Assembly: GCA_037577475.1 (NCBI GenBank)
Contig: CM075188.1
Location: forward strand, 5,987,501 to 6,051,500
DNA length: 64,000 nucleotides
Source: Chaunax sp. Z400
Taxonomy: Eukaryota; Chordata; Actinopteri; Lophiiformes; Chaunacidae
Reading direction: 5' to 3'
Part shown: in pieces, positions 51,418 through 64,000 of the stretch
Layout: each line of letters opens with the position of its first letter
Numbering within the stretch: the first letter of the stretch is position 1
Made by a program: the position numbers and the translations under genes
Notes under the pieces: generated by a model
Told to the model about the DNA's origin: nothing
The model's input: the letters and a program-made list of their open reading frames with translations, nothing else
Databases searched by the model: none

Positions 51418-52410
51418 AAATGAATGTATTATTAAAAAGTCTTGATTTGATTTAGGTTTTCCTTCTGTTCGCTCACTTTGCATTTTGTAAATCGATAAAA
51501 ATAAACAATTAAATTTTATATTTTTTAAAGCATTCTTACTTTACAGCATTTCTTCACAAGACTTTTGCACAGTATATACTGTATATATATACATATACAA
51601 TATAGATACATATAAATATATATGCTATAAAGTATATATATATATACATATACATACACACATACTCTATAAATATATACTGTATATAGAGTACCTACAT
51701 ATATATATATATATATACTGTATATATACTCACATACATACAATAGAAATGTAATATATATATATACAAATACATATCAATAATAATAAAAATATAATAT
51801 TGTTATCTTCTGTAGTTCTATGTGTCGGTTTTGAAACATATACATATTAATACATTCATATGTGCAAAAATAAATAATGACAATAATTAACGTAAACACC
51901 CTGTGATTGTCAAAGCCCTTCTTCATCCCTGTACCTTGTGAACATGCTTGTACCTCTTTTTAAACTGGATCATGTTTGGACCCACTCAGCCTGTTCCATA
52001 GCTTTACTCCATAAACAGAAATGCAAAAGCTTTTCATGGTCATGTGTACTTTTACCATTTTTAAATTTAGTTCCCCCTCCAGTTGTAAGTCCCTTCCCTA
52101 TCAGCGAATAATTTTTATATTTCCTGGTAGTTGTTTATTTTTGGCTCTGTACATCATTTGTGCTGTTAGAAATTTGACAAGATCAGTGTATTTTAATGTT
52201 TTTGACTGTATGAATAATGAGTTGGTGTGATCCCTGTATCCAACGTTATTAACTATCCTTATGGCCTTTTTTTGTAGTATAGATAATGATTGCAGTGAAC
52301 TTTTATAGGTGTTGCCCCAAACCTCTGCACAGTAACTTAAATATGGTAAAACCAGTGAACAGTAGAGAATATGGAGTGATTTGTGATCCAGAACATGTTT
52401 AGCTTTACTC

Positions 52411-54760
52411 AGTACTTAAATGCTTCTTGACAGCTTGGCTTGTATATGTTTGGATTTGAAAGACTATAGTTCCTTAATACTTCTTAAAAATTATCTTAGA
52501 AAAAAGAATTATTCTTATACTAAAAACAGTTTATAATTGGTACACAAACCAAAAAACACAGAATCCAATTAAGTGTTAAATTGGTGTAGGCCTAATCTAT
52601 TTTTTAATGGTCATCTATTGTTTGAGGGAAATTCCTGAACTCAAAACCTGCTTTTGAACACAACAAATAAAACTAACTAAACTAAAAAGACCCAAATTAC
52701 TGTACATAGTTCTCCACAGGAGATTATTAGGAGATGAAGAGAAGATAACAAACCCATTATATTATGTGCAACCATCAGTGCTGGGAGGGTATATAATGTA
52801 ATTTATATACAGTATATACCTTATTGTAATATATAATAGGTTATAGATCACTAATTCAAATGTTACAAATAAGGCAACTGTTTTTATTATTTCATGAAAG
52901 TAACTCATTACATCTGAATACTTTATGATTTCTCTCCTAACAAGTATTTTAAACTTTATAATACATAAATAAGGGCCCTGACACTCCAGGCACTCGGCTG
53001 TCAGTCAATGTCAGGCCCTTGTGAGCATCTGGGCTCCTTTTTACAGAGTGTCCCATTCTGCTGGCACTAGTCAGCCCTTGTTGGCGGCTTGTTGACTGAT
53101 TCAGCACGTTGAATCTGTGGCGGAGACAAACGGTTTAAGATATTCTGATTGGTCTTCCAGCTAAAAGTTAATCAATGCATGAGAAGAAAAATGAAAGCAA
53201 GCAAAACAGACAAACAACTACAGTCATGAGGCCACAGAATGCTCTTTCCATTTTTATTGATCATTCCAAAACACACTTTATCATAACAACGGTTTGTGTA
53301 TCTGCAGTCTGAGGTCTCCTCGTTTCCCTTTTTGACTCATGAATACAGACGACCTCCACCTGCTGGTATGGAGAGTTATTTCCTCTCATGCAGGCACAGA
53401 ACGTACATGTTAGTTGGCCATTAGCTGAAGTCTTTGTGTGATGTTCAAGAGTAAAGTTTGGCTCCAGCACAGGCAACATGATGTGACACAAAAAATGATA
53501 TCCTGTCAGTCTGGTCTGAAACATAATGGACAAAAAACAAAAACAGAGAGCGCTAAATGACATCTTATCAATCAGAATGAGATAGAATCAAAGTAATATA
53601 TTATCACCCACATTTTGATTAGTGACTGTAATTTATTTAATATTGTTTTCTCAGTAATGTAACAGATTACAATTACATCTATTTGTAAGTTACATAATCA
53701 TATTTAATTACAACTAGCTACATGTCACTAGTTACTCCCAACATATATATTTTACATATTGTGTGTTCAAATTAATTGTGTAGTATCTCTGCTCTTTTAC
53801 TCCATCATGATACTCATTGTCTGTTTAATTCACGAAGCCCAGAGCCAATCAAACTGAACTGATGACTTCTGACCTTGATAAAGGGACACTGAACCCCTAT
53901 GGTCTCATAAGCTTTGTGTTGATGGGTCAGGGAGAGAGTTAGCTTAGCATATAATTAAATAACCCCTGGTTGTTTGTCAACACTTTTCCCACTGTCTTTT
54001 CACCATGCCTTATAATCTTCAGAGTGCCTGCAGGCACTGCATTCTCTGATAATATCTTAAGCCTCTTGTTCCAATACCCTGGCCTGGCAGGAACAACACT
54101 GGCCAGTCACTCATTTACAAGCACAGATAAATGCACAGTCCTTAATCTGTCTCCAGTTAGGTCTCCAGCAACAACACACAGGCCAGGCCCACGCCTTTAA
54201 CTCCTCCTCAGGCTTAGCTGCTCCATCAGCTGCTGCTCCTGCCGTGAAGGCTGCCTCCGCTCTCACCTCTATCACCTGCCACACAGGTACACAGTGATAA
54301 GCACACACGGCCAAGGGGAGGTCTCCCAGTAATTAGGATACAGTTTTAGAGCTTTTGTGCATGTCCATTATTTCAGCGCTGCTGAAGACACATTTTAGAG
54401 TGACGTTACTCCAACGGCTTATTTTTATCTTATGAACATTTCACTACTGTTATACATTTTTAGATGAGTGGGTCACGCAAGGTGACTCCAACTTCTCAGA
54501 TGCGAGGATCTGTTCCACTTTATTGTGATTGTCAACGGCTGGAATGATGATGTAGTCACATGATGTCATAACTACTGATGTATTTCCTGCTGAGAATAAA
54601 AAACCTAGAAAACAATGTAGACAAAAATGAAGGTTGAACCTGAAACTGCTGCCTGACAGGACTGTCTTTATATCATACAGACTGTTTAATGTAAGACTTT
54701 GACAGCATAGTGTGGCTCTCTCTTTCTCATTTAAAGTCAATGTAGCTCACCCAGCAGTCA
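52411..54760. other. Gene-free interval with a probable decayed DNA element
   Basis: A candidate element runs from about 52773 (CAGTGCTGGGAGGGTA) to about 53740 (TAGTTACTCCCAACA). These ends are roughly inverted, and both are rich in TGTAATT/AGTTAC words typical of a common teleost non-autonomous family. The interior includes a segment rich in GTTGACTGATTCAGCACG at 53091-53108. No transposase was found. Open frames at 53261-53563 and 54450-54740 on the minus strand have no recognisable domain. Confidence 0.35.
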
Positions 54761-54771
54761 ATCTCTCACTC

Positions 54772-54806
<35 letters not shown>
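54761..54806. repeat. CT microsatellite
   Basis: About 46 bp of CT dinucleotides with one or two interruptions near its left end. Confidence 0.9.
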
Positions 54807-55321
54807 AAAATCCACTTTAAATAATTATAATCCATCCAGAACATCATCAAAATGTGTTTTCCTTAAATAGAATTAAAACAACTTCTAATGATTTCGATAT
54901 GGATGTATTGGTCTAAAATACAGCAGAAAGTAAACATAGATACTATGTTTGATTTCCACACGATGTGATTGTGTGCTGCTTGTAATCAATACAAACTAAC
55001 TGGTTAATAATAACGATATCTCTGGATTAAAACATTTTTAAATCATAATCAACCAGACACACACGTTTCAGTATTCCACAGAATAATATCCATCATCTCT
55101 GTTTTAATGAGACTAGTTGGAAACTGTCAAAGAAAACTAAACATTAATAGCTTCTGTAATTAAAAAGCCCTGCAAAAATCACTTTTGCCCTTTTAAAACT
55201 AAAACCCTGATGCCTGAAATTAAGTCAGGTAGCCTGAAGTATCCAACACCTCCAAAGCTCACCATAGTTGTAGTACGGACAATTTCCTGATGAAAGCTGG
55301 GTGGATGGATAAATTGTTGTT

Positions 55322-55417
55322 CGTAAAAGCTAAGCTAAGCTAATTCCCTCTTCTTATTCCATGCAAGAAAGCAAATAATCATATTTTCCAAAATGTTGAG
55401 TCATTCCCTTAAACTCA
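55322..55417 (-). repeat. Fragment of a common teleost repeat (reverse orientation)
   Basis: AGCTAAGCTAAGCTAA followed by GCAAGAAAGCAAATAA and CCAAAATGTTGAGTCATTCC is the reverse complement of a widespread fish repeat whose other fragment lies at 57216-57310. I recognise the family by its words but cannot name it. Confidence 0.45.
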
Positions 55418-55639
55418 TGCTAACAATTGTATTTTTGTATTTGTTGAATCAAAAGGGGTTTGCTCCATATTGGTTGGTTTATCAGTTAGCCTGCTCTATT
55501 TGGGGTCTGTGTCTCATTAGAAACCACATTTATAAAAACATTTCTTGGCTTTAAATAGTTCCTGCCATTCAGTATTTCTGTTTCAGTCACTCTGCTCAGA
55601 CAATTTAAACTGTCAAGCGAACACAACAAAATCACTGTC

Positions 55640-56280
55640 AGTGCCATATAATTATTGAGGGAGAAAGAAAGAAATAATTAAATGTGAGTCACTTACACAA
55701 GCTCATTAAAGCTTATGCTATCCACTCTATTTTCCTTTTGGTTTGAATGAGACTAAGAGAGAACAATATCCCATTAAAGGCTGTTTCCGCGTCCTATTCA
55801 TTTGAATTGCTACTGAAGTGTCAGTGTTTTTCTGTGGATTAAAGTCTGATAGCATTCGCAGGAAGAATGATTCCCCCGTTTGAAGACTTGTGAATACACA
55901 CAAGGAAAGACAGATGGAGAAAGGCAGAGAAGAAGAGGCAGAAAGAGCAGCAGAGAGAGAACAAATGAGTGGGAAACATAATGGAAGAATGCTCCTAATG
56001 CACTGCCTGCAGAGAGTGAATTAGGAGGCAAATAGTGTGATTATTGTGTGATGTGGCGGTGGTAGTGGCGGCGATGGTGGGATCTTGCCAGCCCCAGGAT
56101 GCAGATAGAAACCACCAGGGGTACAAGAGGGGAGCAGGCAATTGTGATTTATGGGTAGCAGCGGGCTGATAAGGAAGCTCCCTTCATTTAATGCCTTATC
56201 GGCTGCGTTAAAGAAAGGCCACAATTTGCAGCATTCTTAAAGCCCCAGATGTGACTAATCTCTGCAACCTTCCAGACAAT
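55640..56280. other. Candidate conserved non-coding element
   Basis: A repeat-poor segment with ATTAAA, TAATTAAAT, CATTTAAT and GATAAGG words and moderate GC, unlike the AT-rich repeat-laden surroundings. The short minus-strand frames inside are not convincing genes. It resembles an enhancer-type conserved element by composition only. Confidence 0.25.
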
Positions 56281-56689
56281 CTGTCTCAGGAAAAACTATA
56301 GATCACCCACTTGTCTTACTGATCTTCTTCTCCCATTAGTGTGAACCACGGGGGGAAATGTGTGCTTCGAACCTAAAAGTCTAGGCTAAGAGTGAAACGT
56401 AATAACAATGGAACATCTAAATCAAAATGATAGAACTTTATTGTGTCATTTTTTTACAATTTTTATCAATACTGCCACAGTGATGACCCTTCTTTATTGA
56501 CACTGAATAAAGCAAGAGCCACATAAAGCTGTCCTATTGTTTGACTTCAGACTTAAGGTAGCAAAATAGATGTGATTTTGAACAGCGTCAACGTCTAGTG
56601 TGATATTTTATGTATGCATTTAGCAGCATGCTCCAAAAAACTGAATAACAGGGCAATAAGTAGAGCACATACCTCCAGCAAGGATGAAC

Positions 56690-57105
56690 AATCCTACACA
56701 CGTCTGTTTAGCTCTTAAAGATCACAACCCATATTACATAATACGGGTTATTATCTGGATCTGCACCACACTATACACACTCAGCGATATCCACACCATT
56801 AATATGTGTTTTTTTACATCAGGATTTATAGATTATTCCCTGAGAAACTCGCATAATGTCTAAGCAATGTTAAGGAAAGTTTCTCTGGCCGGATACGCAA
56901 CAAAGAACAGCTTTTTGCCTCTCCCATGGCCCATTCCACCACAAAGTGGGAAAATATTGGAAAAATACAATCTTGCAATGTTAAGAAAAATTAAGCAGAA
57001 CTTCCTGGAATTGCCCCTTTATCTGAATCTGTACCACAATTTATTGGGTTTTTGCAAACAAAACAAACCAACCAACAGACACAGGTGAAAATGTAATCTC
57101 CCGGT
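56690..57105 (+). repeat. Decayed interspersed repeat fragments with CCAACC tail
   Basis: Words such as TTATCTGGATCTGCACCACA (56751-56770), TTTATCTGAATCTGTACCAC (57019-57038) and AAACAAACCAACCAACAGAC near 57059-57080, followed by AATGTAATCTCCCGG, fit the same CCAA-tailed family as at 9900-10325 and around the kinase array. Confidence 0.5.
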
Positions 57106-57215
57106 TGTGGGTTGCACACATAGCACATCAACAAAATGTCACACCCCTATCCTGTCAAGTAAAGAAAAGGTTACTGACTGTATTAACATTCAACCAAACC
57201 TGCAATCTTTATCTT

Positions 57216-57310
57216 AAAACAATAGTTTGATATTTTGGGAAATAAACTTAACTGCTTTCTTGCTGAGAGTTAAGTGAGAATATTGATGCCAATATTGTTT
57301 CTTTGGTAAA
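57216..57310 (+). repeat. Fragment of a common teleost repeat
   Basis: ACAATAGTTTGATATTTTGG, then GCTTTCTTGCTGAGAGTTAA and GAGAATATTGATGCC, is the start of the family whose reverse-orientation piece lies at 55322-55417. Confidence 0.5.
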
Positions 57311-57931
57311 TATGAAATATGATGTCACGGCACCCTATTAACTCTGTACCAAAATCAGCTGTAATTCACCTAGAGGGCGCTCTAGAGGAGTCCTAAATGA
57401 ATGGAAGTGAAAGGAGCTAAATGGCTAAAATAATTATTTTTCATCTATTTCCGGACAAAAAAGCCCAAATTTTATTTTAGTTTGTGGAAACATAGTATCG
57501 ATTATATATCAGGAGTGAAATGAAAACACACCAATGTTCTTTTGTTTTTCGTACAAGGTAAGGGAATTTTGCCCCCATTCATTTTGGCCTACCTATAGCG
57601 AGCACCTCCTATGTACCCAGAAGTTCTGAGAGAGGCATATCTCTATATTATTAGAATATCTCTGGTCATGGTGTCTCCCATGTCAAAGCCCTGTGCTTTT
57701 CAGGCCCACCACCTCGACCACCTTCCTTAGTTTATTCCCTGGGAAAAAAAATCCTGTGAACATAAAAATGCCAGCAATACATTTCCTGCAAAAACCCATT
57801 TGGTAAAACAAATTAGTAGTAAGTGTATGTATAAAACTGGTGTCTCCTTGATAAATGCAGAGAAGAAAATAAGCTTCAGTAAATAAATTGCCACATAGGA
57901 AAAAGCCTCCATACAGATGCTCTATACCAGA

Positions 57932-57933
<2 letters not shown>

Positions 57934-57998
<65 letters not shown>
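57934..57998. repeat. CA microsatellite
   Basis: About 32 uninterrupted CA units. The apparent open frame on the minus strand rich in Cys-Val is the translation of this tract. Confidence 0.98.
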
Positions 57999-58000
<2 letters not shown>

Positions 58001-60310
58001 TGGTGGTTGTGTCAGTACTGTTCTACCAATAAAAATGGAAACTTGACATAGCTGGGCTGCTGATCAATACTAATCACAGAAATAATTACTCACTGGAGCT
58101 TAGGTATGCTATTGATTTTTAAGGCAGTTGTTTGCATTACTGTCATATCTGATCTTAATAATCTTAAAGGGCTTTTTTCTTGAAGTTTAAGGTCCTCTGC
58201 CATGTTGTGTACAAATGTATGAATGTCAATTCAAGGTCTAATCAATGTGTAGTGATGTATTGAGCACCAGCTAAAGTGACTTTCATGTGCGTGGCCGTGT
58301 TTCCACGGCTGGACAATCGGGAGAAAAAACAGGTGAATATTGATCAGTGCAGCCAACGTGTCAGACAAACATTAAAGAGCATTTTTCCCAGCAGCCTCAA
58401 ATTAACTGGACAATACTGTTACAATGGTAGTCTGAGGATATTCATACAGTAGGCTGCATATTGATAACATGAGCGTTTTTCCCCTCCACTTATTCAAAAA
58501 TCAAACTGTGATTCCTCAGCTGAGTTTCTGCTCATGGTTAATGAGCAAATAGGAAAGAAGGGAAGTGGAGCATCTTCATCTTCAGGTCAGTCATCGTCTG
58601 GTAATCCCTCTTGCTCTGCCATTCACCTCTGTGGTTAGCAAGAGTATCTACAATCTTCCAAATGTATGCCGTGTTTGACTTTAAAGTGCTTTTCTGTCTT
58701 AGGATCGAGTGCATATATTTATTTTCATATGCTTCACTGTGTTCCTAAAGTGTAATTAGTCTGGGATACCCTGGAGTTGATTTTTTTTCCCCGTGCCGTT
58801 CTTAAGTATTCATGAAAGCCAGTGATCTGACAAATGGAATTTTTCAGCACGGCAGCATCTTGCATCTCAGACCTTATTCCAGCAGATAATCCTGTTTGAA
58901 TATCTGGCCTAGTTTCTACAGCCCAGGTGGGGAATGCTCAGCTATTTGAATGCTGTTACATACTTCTACACATGTGAACCTCTGCCCTCTCACACACCTA
59001 CATGGATCAACTGCATTAAACAATACAGCATATTTGTGTGTCTTGGTTTGTGATAATTTCCTGTTTGGGAGGATTCTTGTTTGTTTTCTGTTGCGTTCAG
59101 GGTTCAGCGGTCACCTGACCTCTTTGCTTCTGTAAGGTGAACCGTTCTACCGACTAACAGTAGGCCTATCTGCCACTGGGCTGCTGCAACCTTGACTTTG
59201 CTGCTCTGCTCTACTCTCAGTTCACCAGGCTAATTCATCATGATCACTCCTCTCACTCCAAGGTCGGTTACATAATGAGTGGGTCAGCGCGATAAAAGCG
59301 AAGCTCTGATTGACCACATTACAGTTTCACGTTCACCCTGCGACCTCAGTGGCTTGACCCCCAGTCCCTGTTGCTGTTACATTCCCCACACCCAATGGGG
59401 TCGCCCACTGGAGCACTGGCAGCTTGAGTATTGTTTGCTCTCCTCTTTATGTTGTCATGGTCCACTGGGGAATATCCTACAAGTGAACTGGCATTTGACA
59501 GGCCTTGTATGATGTAGGAGGAGGGGGTGGTACGCTGTGTTGGGAGTCACCTATTTCCTCAGGAGGCAGGGCCTTTTGGTCTGTCGGTCCCCACCATGTG
59601 CGTCTCCTGCCCCCTCCCCTGTCTCTGTCTCCCTGTGTTTCCCCACCGCTCCAGCCCGCCTGCACGCCTGACAGACAGACAGATGTTATCTGCCGTGCAT
59701 CTCCAGCTCTGGGCCTCTATCACTCTCCACAAACAGCCCATTGCTTGCACACAGGCTGCAAATTCTGTCTGCCTCTCTCCCTCTAGATAAGAGCCAATAT
59801 CAGTGACAGAACATATTTTATGTATGAAATGTAGCTCACAACAAGCAGTCAAGCATTAGGTTTGTTTAAATAGATGATCCTTATCGCTATTCTTTCAACA
59901 CAGAGTTTTGACATTGTTCTCTGTTTATTTTTCTTTGCACACAATTCTTTTTTTTATGCTATCTCCCTCCACAATTGGCTTTTAGAGAGGCTCCTGTCCA
60001 GGGGTTGAATTCATAGCTATTTTAATTATAGCAGGACAGACTGTGTGAGGAATATTTCCTGCCCAGGCTCAGCTGTAGTTCTTCCTCCTAAACCCATCCA
60101 GTCAACATTCCAGCGGATTATTTGCCAGGGATTTCTCTTGTCAAAGAAGCGACACTATTCCCCCTACTGTTGGCTGTTGTTAGCATCAGATATTGGATGA
60201 TTTCCATTTAGTGCTCAGGTTATGCTTGTCAGTTTGTGCCCAGCATTTTTGCAATGATGGAAATAAGATCTTACATATGCCATGAGTCTAGCTGACATAA
60301 TAGTTTGTTA
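57999..60310. other. Gene-free interval
   Basis: No gene is supported. Overlapping short frames on both strands at 59280-59850 arise from a GC-richer, CT-rich stretch and have no recognisable domain. The repeat-poor part at about 58430-58950 could be conserved non-coding DNA, but nothing in it is diagnostic. Confidence 0.35.
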
Positions 60311-60356
60311 TGTGTGTGTGTGTGTATGTCTGTGTATGTCTGTGTGTGTGTGTGTT
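60311..60356. repeat. Interrupted TG microsatellite
   Basis: TG dinucleotides interrupted by TATGTC words. Confidence 0.9.
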
Positions 60357-62129
60357 TTAGAGAGGTGGTGCTGGCAGGGACAACAAAAAGGTATTATGGA
60401 GATCTAGTTTTAATACCATAATACTTTAACTTTTTTCTATGGATATTTAAACAAAGACCTGTGTTTGTTTTAAACAAAGTTACTGATTACCACTAATTAT
60501 GTTAAGGACCTTAAAAAATCCAATAATATGTGCACTGATTGGATATGTTTTAATTCAAGCCTTGTTGTGCCATGAAAAGCCCTGCCCCAGTACATCCTGT
60601 TGGGTTTGTCCCCTCTAAATCCCCCAAAAAGCAATACCTCCCCCACCACCACCACCACACACACAGAATAGGGGGGAAACATTCAGGTCATTACCATAAC
60701 AAGCTGGCGTGTTTCTGAAGATACACTTGTTCAGAATAGACAGGGGCAAGAGGGGGGTAGGCCGGGTGCAACACGGGCCCAGTCTATTTCAATAACAACG
60801 GCCAGACACAAGACCTATCTAGTCAGACGTTGAATGAAACACTCGGGCTCTGATGGAGCGATAAGACGCAGATGCTAAAAAGGAGGATGGCTAAAACGGC
60901 TTCTTGACCCTCGCTTTGCTTAATTACAGAGGAGAGAAACAGGACACAGGAGCACAGGAGGTTGAACTTTTAGGCTTGTATTGTAATACATATTTATTCC
61001 TTTAAAATTTTTTATTTATATTATGAAAGAAAAAAAAAGGACTGCTCCCTCCCCGTCTGTGTAAACTGAATTGTTAATCACAGGGTGATGATTTTCACAT
61101 GAATGGCTCTGTGTTTACTGTGGGCCAACTGATCTATCCCTGGGGAGTTCATGTCAAGTGTTTTACACATAAACAGATGTGTTTCCCTTTTTTTAACACA
61201 GGTAATCCTCGAGGTTAAATCTGTGCTAAACCCAGCAGTGAAAAAGACCCCGCGCCTCCTTATTTGTACAGATGGAGCTCACACTTAGATTCAGGGAGAA
61301 GATGTCCTAAATCTCAGCTTGATTTCCTATGTTAACCGTGGCTTAGCTTTGGCTGGGCTGGATGCAGGAGAGCCTGTTGAGAGTTAGTGGAGTAGTTGTA
61401 AATATGTGGTAACACTTTCAGTAGTAATCCTCCTGCACAAAGAATTGCCAGAGATTATGGACCGGTTGTCTGACAGAGAGAATCCTCCGGCACAATCAAA
61501 TTCCTATGGCTGCTGAGATTTGTAGTGGGCACAATGCTGCACTGCTCGGCTCGCCAGTGATGTGAGGGCAAGCTGCTCCCAAGATGGAGAGCTAAGAAGC
61601 AAATATAGCATGAAGTACATATTAAGTAAACACAGGGTGGCTCAAAATATTGCATCATAGCTGAGAGAGGCAGCAGGAGATGTGTTTTTTCAAGGATGAT
61701 GGCTGCTGCTGTCCACTGGAGTGCTTTTCACCATGCAAGACGGTTTGACCTGTGACTGTCCTCTCCTGTTGATCCCCTGCGACCCTCTGTGCTGCCCCGA
61801 GCCGAGAAGACGTGAGAACCGCAGCCTCCACCTTCTCTTCCTCCTCCTCCTCCTACGGGTGCCGCACAATCGCCCTCGCTGACACATTTTGAGTAGGGTT
61901 TAAGGAAGTGAAGTGAAGAGAGAGTGTGAGGGAGCGAGAAACCCCAGCACATCCCCACAGCCCCGAGGATGAATAGAAGATAGAAGCCGTTTCATTTCAA
62001 AATCGGCCTCTGCACTTGGCTGAACCTACAATAAAAGTTGATAATTGAGAAGTGAAAGAGTAGGATCAATATGACAGAAAAAAATGGAGGCTTGGGCTTA
62101 TGTTTAATGCAGTTTAACTGATATTTAAT
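60357..62129. other. Gene-free interval
   Basis: No gene is supported. A short CTCCTCCTCCTCC run at about 61836-61855 produces the Arg-rich minus-strand frames seen there. Otherwise ordinary intergenic sequence. Confidence 0.4.
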
Positions 62130-62870
62130 ATTTCCTGCTTTCTCTCTCTTCTTCTCCCTTTGTCCACATTAAAATACTTCAAAAAGAATTCTAATAAAGT
62201 GGAAATTAAAAGGAGCGTAGATTGGGGTTGGAAAGAGAGGCCTCTAATCCCGCTATCTCTTAATAATTCAAAGTCTCTTTTATTTTCTGAATAAAAAGCG
62301 GAATTAATCTGGCACTGTGAAGCTGTCCTCTCTTCTCACTGTTTAAATAAATCCCCGTTCGTACATTAGACGCGAGGAGGCCGGCTCTGGCTCCTCGCCA
62401 AGCTCTGTGTCAATTCCCTCCTGCCTCCTTCCTTTCTCTCCCAGCCCCTCTTTATTCCCTTTCTTTTGCTTTCTGCCAGGGAGGGACCTATGAGAGAAGC
62501 CATGCCACCAGAGAGCTGCTATCTCCAGAACCTGCTCAGCACACAGGCCTATCACAGGCAGCTAAGACCACTTAGCTCAGGCCGCCAAAAGGCACCCTTA
62601 TGAAACTTTACCCAGATATTAGGGCACTGTGAAGCCAAATGATAGATTACAAAGGCATTGTGTAAAGGGGTAACCATTTAAAGTATTTATATAAGGCTGC
62701 CCCAGCTGTCAGAAGAGTTACTATTTTGGCCTTTAACAGAAATAGAAAGGTGGGCATTTAATCCATTAGCCTAAATAGCACATAGATTTTTTTATTGTGC
62801 TAATAATAAATACAGATGGGCAGTAAATTCTAATTATGAATTACATCATTTTGGTTTTTTTGTTTCATTT
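62130..62870. other. Candidate conserved non-coding element
   Basis: A repeat-poor block with TAATAATTC, GGAATTAATCTGG, CATTTAATCCATTAG and TAATTATGAATTA words flanking a GC-richer middle (62370-62580). It is again compositionally like a developmental enhancer. No exon could be defined. Confidence 0.3.
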
Positions 62871-64000
62871 AAGATCGAGCCAGTGTTTCTGTAAAAGAGA
62901 CAATTTCAACAATCCAACAATAAGTCCACTCCACAAATGGACGGCTCAGTCACACATCTTTTCACGAGACAAAAGACAAGACTTTGAAAACTGACACCAT
63001 GAAATAAAAGAAGCTTATAGGCTCCGAGAGTAAAACGGAGTCGACAGAGGAGCGAGGATATAGGAGCAGGCCTGAGCAGGAGCACCAGGGCCTGCAGACT
63101 CCTTGATTAGCTCTGCCTCCTCTATCAGACTTCAGAAACCTCTCTGCAGCAGGTCCGTGTGCTCCTCCTCTGGCGGTGCTGTGGGGTAGGAAGATGCTGC
63201 TGTCAACATGCCGGTGTTCTCCGCATCCCGACGATGCATCTGTAGAGATGTGTGCAGAGGCTGTCCTTGTTCTGATAGACGCCTTCTGTGGCACTCTAGA
63301 ATCTAAGATCCTCAGCTCGATCCTGGATCAGTGTCCCGCTCTCTCCTCTGTGGTCGGAGATTTATGGCATCATTTTCCCCTTTCTGCATACGCTCCAGCT
63401 CAAACTGTCCATACTGGCAATTGTGACGATACTTTCCGCAGAGACTCTGTCTGAAAGACAAACAATAGCTTCAGACTCTTCATATTTTCTTCTGCGACTA
63501 TTCATCCAGCGAGATGCTGTGCTTGAGAAGCACACCAGCGTCATCCAATTTTTATGATTTCACAATATGCTTTAAAATATCAGTTTCTTTTCAAGGTGAA
63601 GCCTTGGACTTCTGCACCCTATAACCAACACACACATCTCATTTTATGTGTTGAAAACACCTTGACTTTGTGAGGCTTCTGGAAATGAGATTGACATTCC
63701 CGGTCGAGGGCCAAGTCTTTCTAAAACCGAGCACAATTCTATTTTTCCTTTTTTTTTCACTGTTACATTGCTCCTCACAGAAATCTACTTTATGTGTTAT
63801 CAAATGATAAAAAAAAAAATCAAGAGAAGTAAGAAATAGAGGAGGCCTGGAGGGAAAGTGTAAAGGTGTGTCTTAAGTTCCCTGAAGGCAACAAAAAGTA
63901 ATTTTCATTGAGGTGTGTGCTATTTTTATTTATATAGCTCCTCCGCTCTGTTTCTTCATACACACTGTTTGTGGGGCTATCATTATACCAGACAGGAGGG
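62871..64000. other. Gene-free end of the window
   Basis: Opposing frames at 62962-63294 (minus) and 63176-63454 (plus) overlap. Neither shows a known domain or splice signals that would support a gene. Confidence 0.35.

Larger units (their letters stand above)
50907..52410 (-). mobile_element. 5'-truncated Rex/CR1-like LINE, 3' end
   Basis: On the minus strand, about 52400-52220 encodes a clean C-terminal reverse transcriptase stretch: KAKHVLDHKSLHILYCSLV, PYLSYCAEVWGNTYKSSL and SILQKKAIRIVNN, typical of the region after the RT core in Rex/CR1/jockey-type LINEs. Further on, TMKSFCISVYGVKLWN-like sequence appears near 51990-52040. The 3' end at about 50907-50945 is an AATAAAGACTCAAACTCAAA-type short repeated tail. 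The intervening 3' region is swollen by AT microsatellites and a small Tc1-type element. The 5' part, including endonuclease and catalytic RT motifs, is absent. The exact clade is uncertain. Confidence 0.65.

Noticed and set aside
57683..57994. A 103-codon minus-strand frame beginning with alternating Cys-Val
   Set aside because: Its start is the translation of the CA microsatellite and the rest has no recognisable domain.
62962..63454. Overlapping frames on opposite strands (110 and 92 codons)
   Set aside because: They overlap each other, show no domain and have no clear splice or start context.

Overview
This is a window of vertebrate nuclear DNA, most likely from a teleost fish. The signs are GT-AG introns, AT-rich intergenic sequence, many decayed transposon fragments (piggyBac, Tc1/mariner, L2-like and Rex/CR1-like LINEs), long CA, CT and AT microsatellites, and a fish-type interspersed repeat with CCAA-rich tails and a 'cttggcggaggt' terminus. 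No bacterial or viral gene organisation is visible.

The only convincing protein-coding content is a head-to-tail tandem array at 20138-50385. It has four complete units of about 6.46 kb and a fifth partial unit. Each unit carries one 7-exon gene on the + strand for a 381-residue serine/threonine kinase of the PIM type. The units are nearly identical. Copies 1, 2, 4 and 5 are intact, and their predicted proteins appear the same. Copy 3 has a 1-bp deletion in exon 4 that truncates the protein before the catalytic loop. Upstream of each gene is a block with three near-repeats of an RFX X-box-like motif next to a CRE-like motif. Downstream, units 1-4 carry the same fossil Tc1 transposase fragment. 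Unit 5 runs into diverged and then unrelated sequence at about 50.06-50.39 kb, which marks the right edge of the array.

Left flank (1-20137): I see no protein-coding gene. It holds a broken piggyBac element (143-1080), an approximately 870-bp element with terminal inverted repeats (2940-3808), a degenerate L2-type LINE on the - strand (3830-5170), interspersed-repeat fragments near 9.9-10.3 kb and 19.8-20.1 kb, and a 20-bp minisatellite (19219-19317). The stretch around 6.9-7.75 kb has the composition of a conserved non-coding element.

Right flank (50386-64000): again no supported gene. It holds a Rex/CR1-like LINE 3' end on the - strand (50907-52410) carrying an AT microsatellite and a small Tc1-type palindromic element, further repeat fragments, CT, CA and TG microsatellites, and two stretches (55.64-56.28 kb and 62.13-62.87 kb) that look like conserved non-coding DNA. 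The overall picture is a recently amplified kinase cluster sitting in a gene-poor interval.
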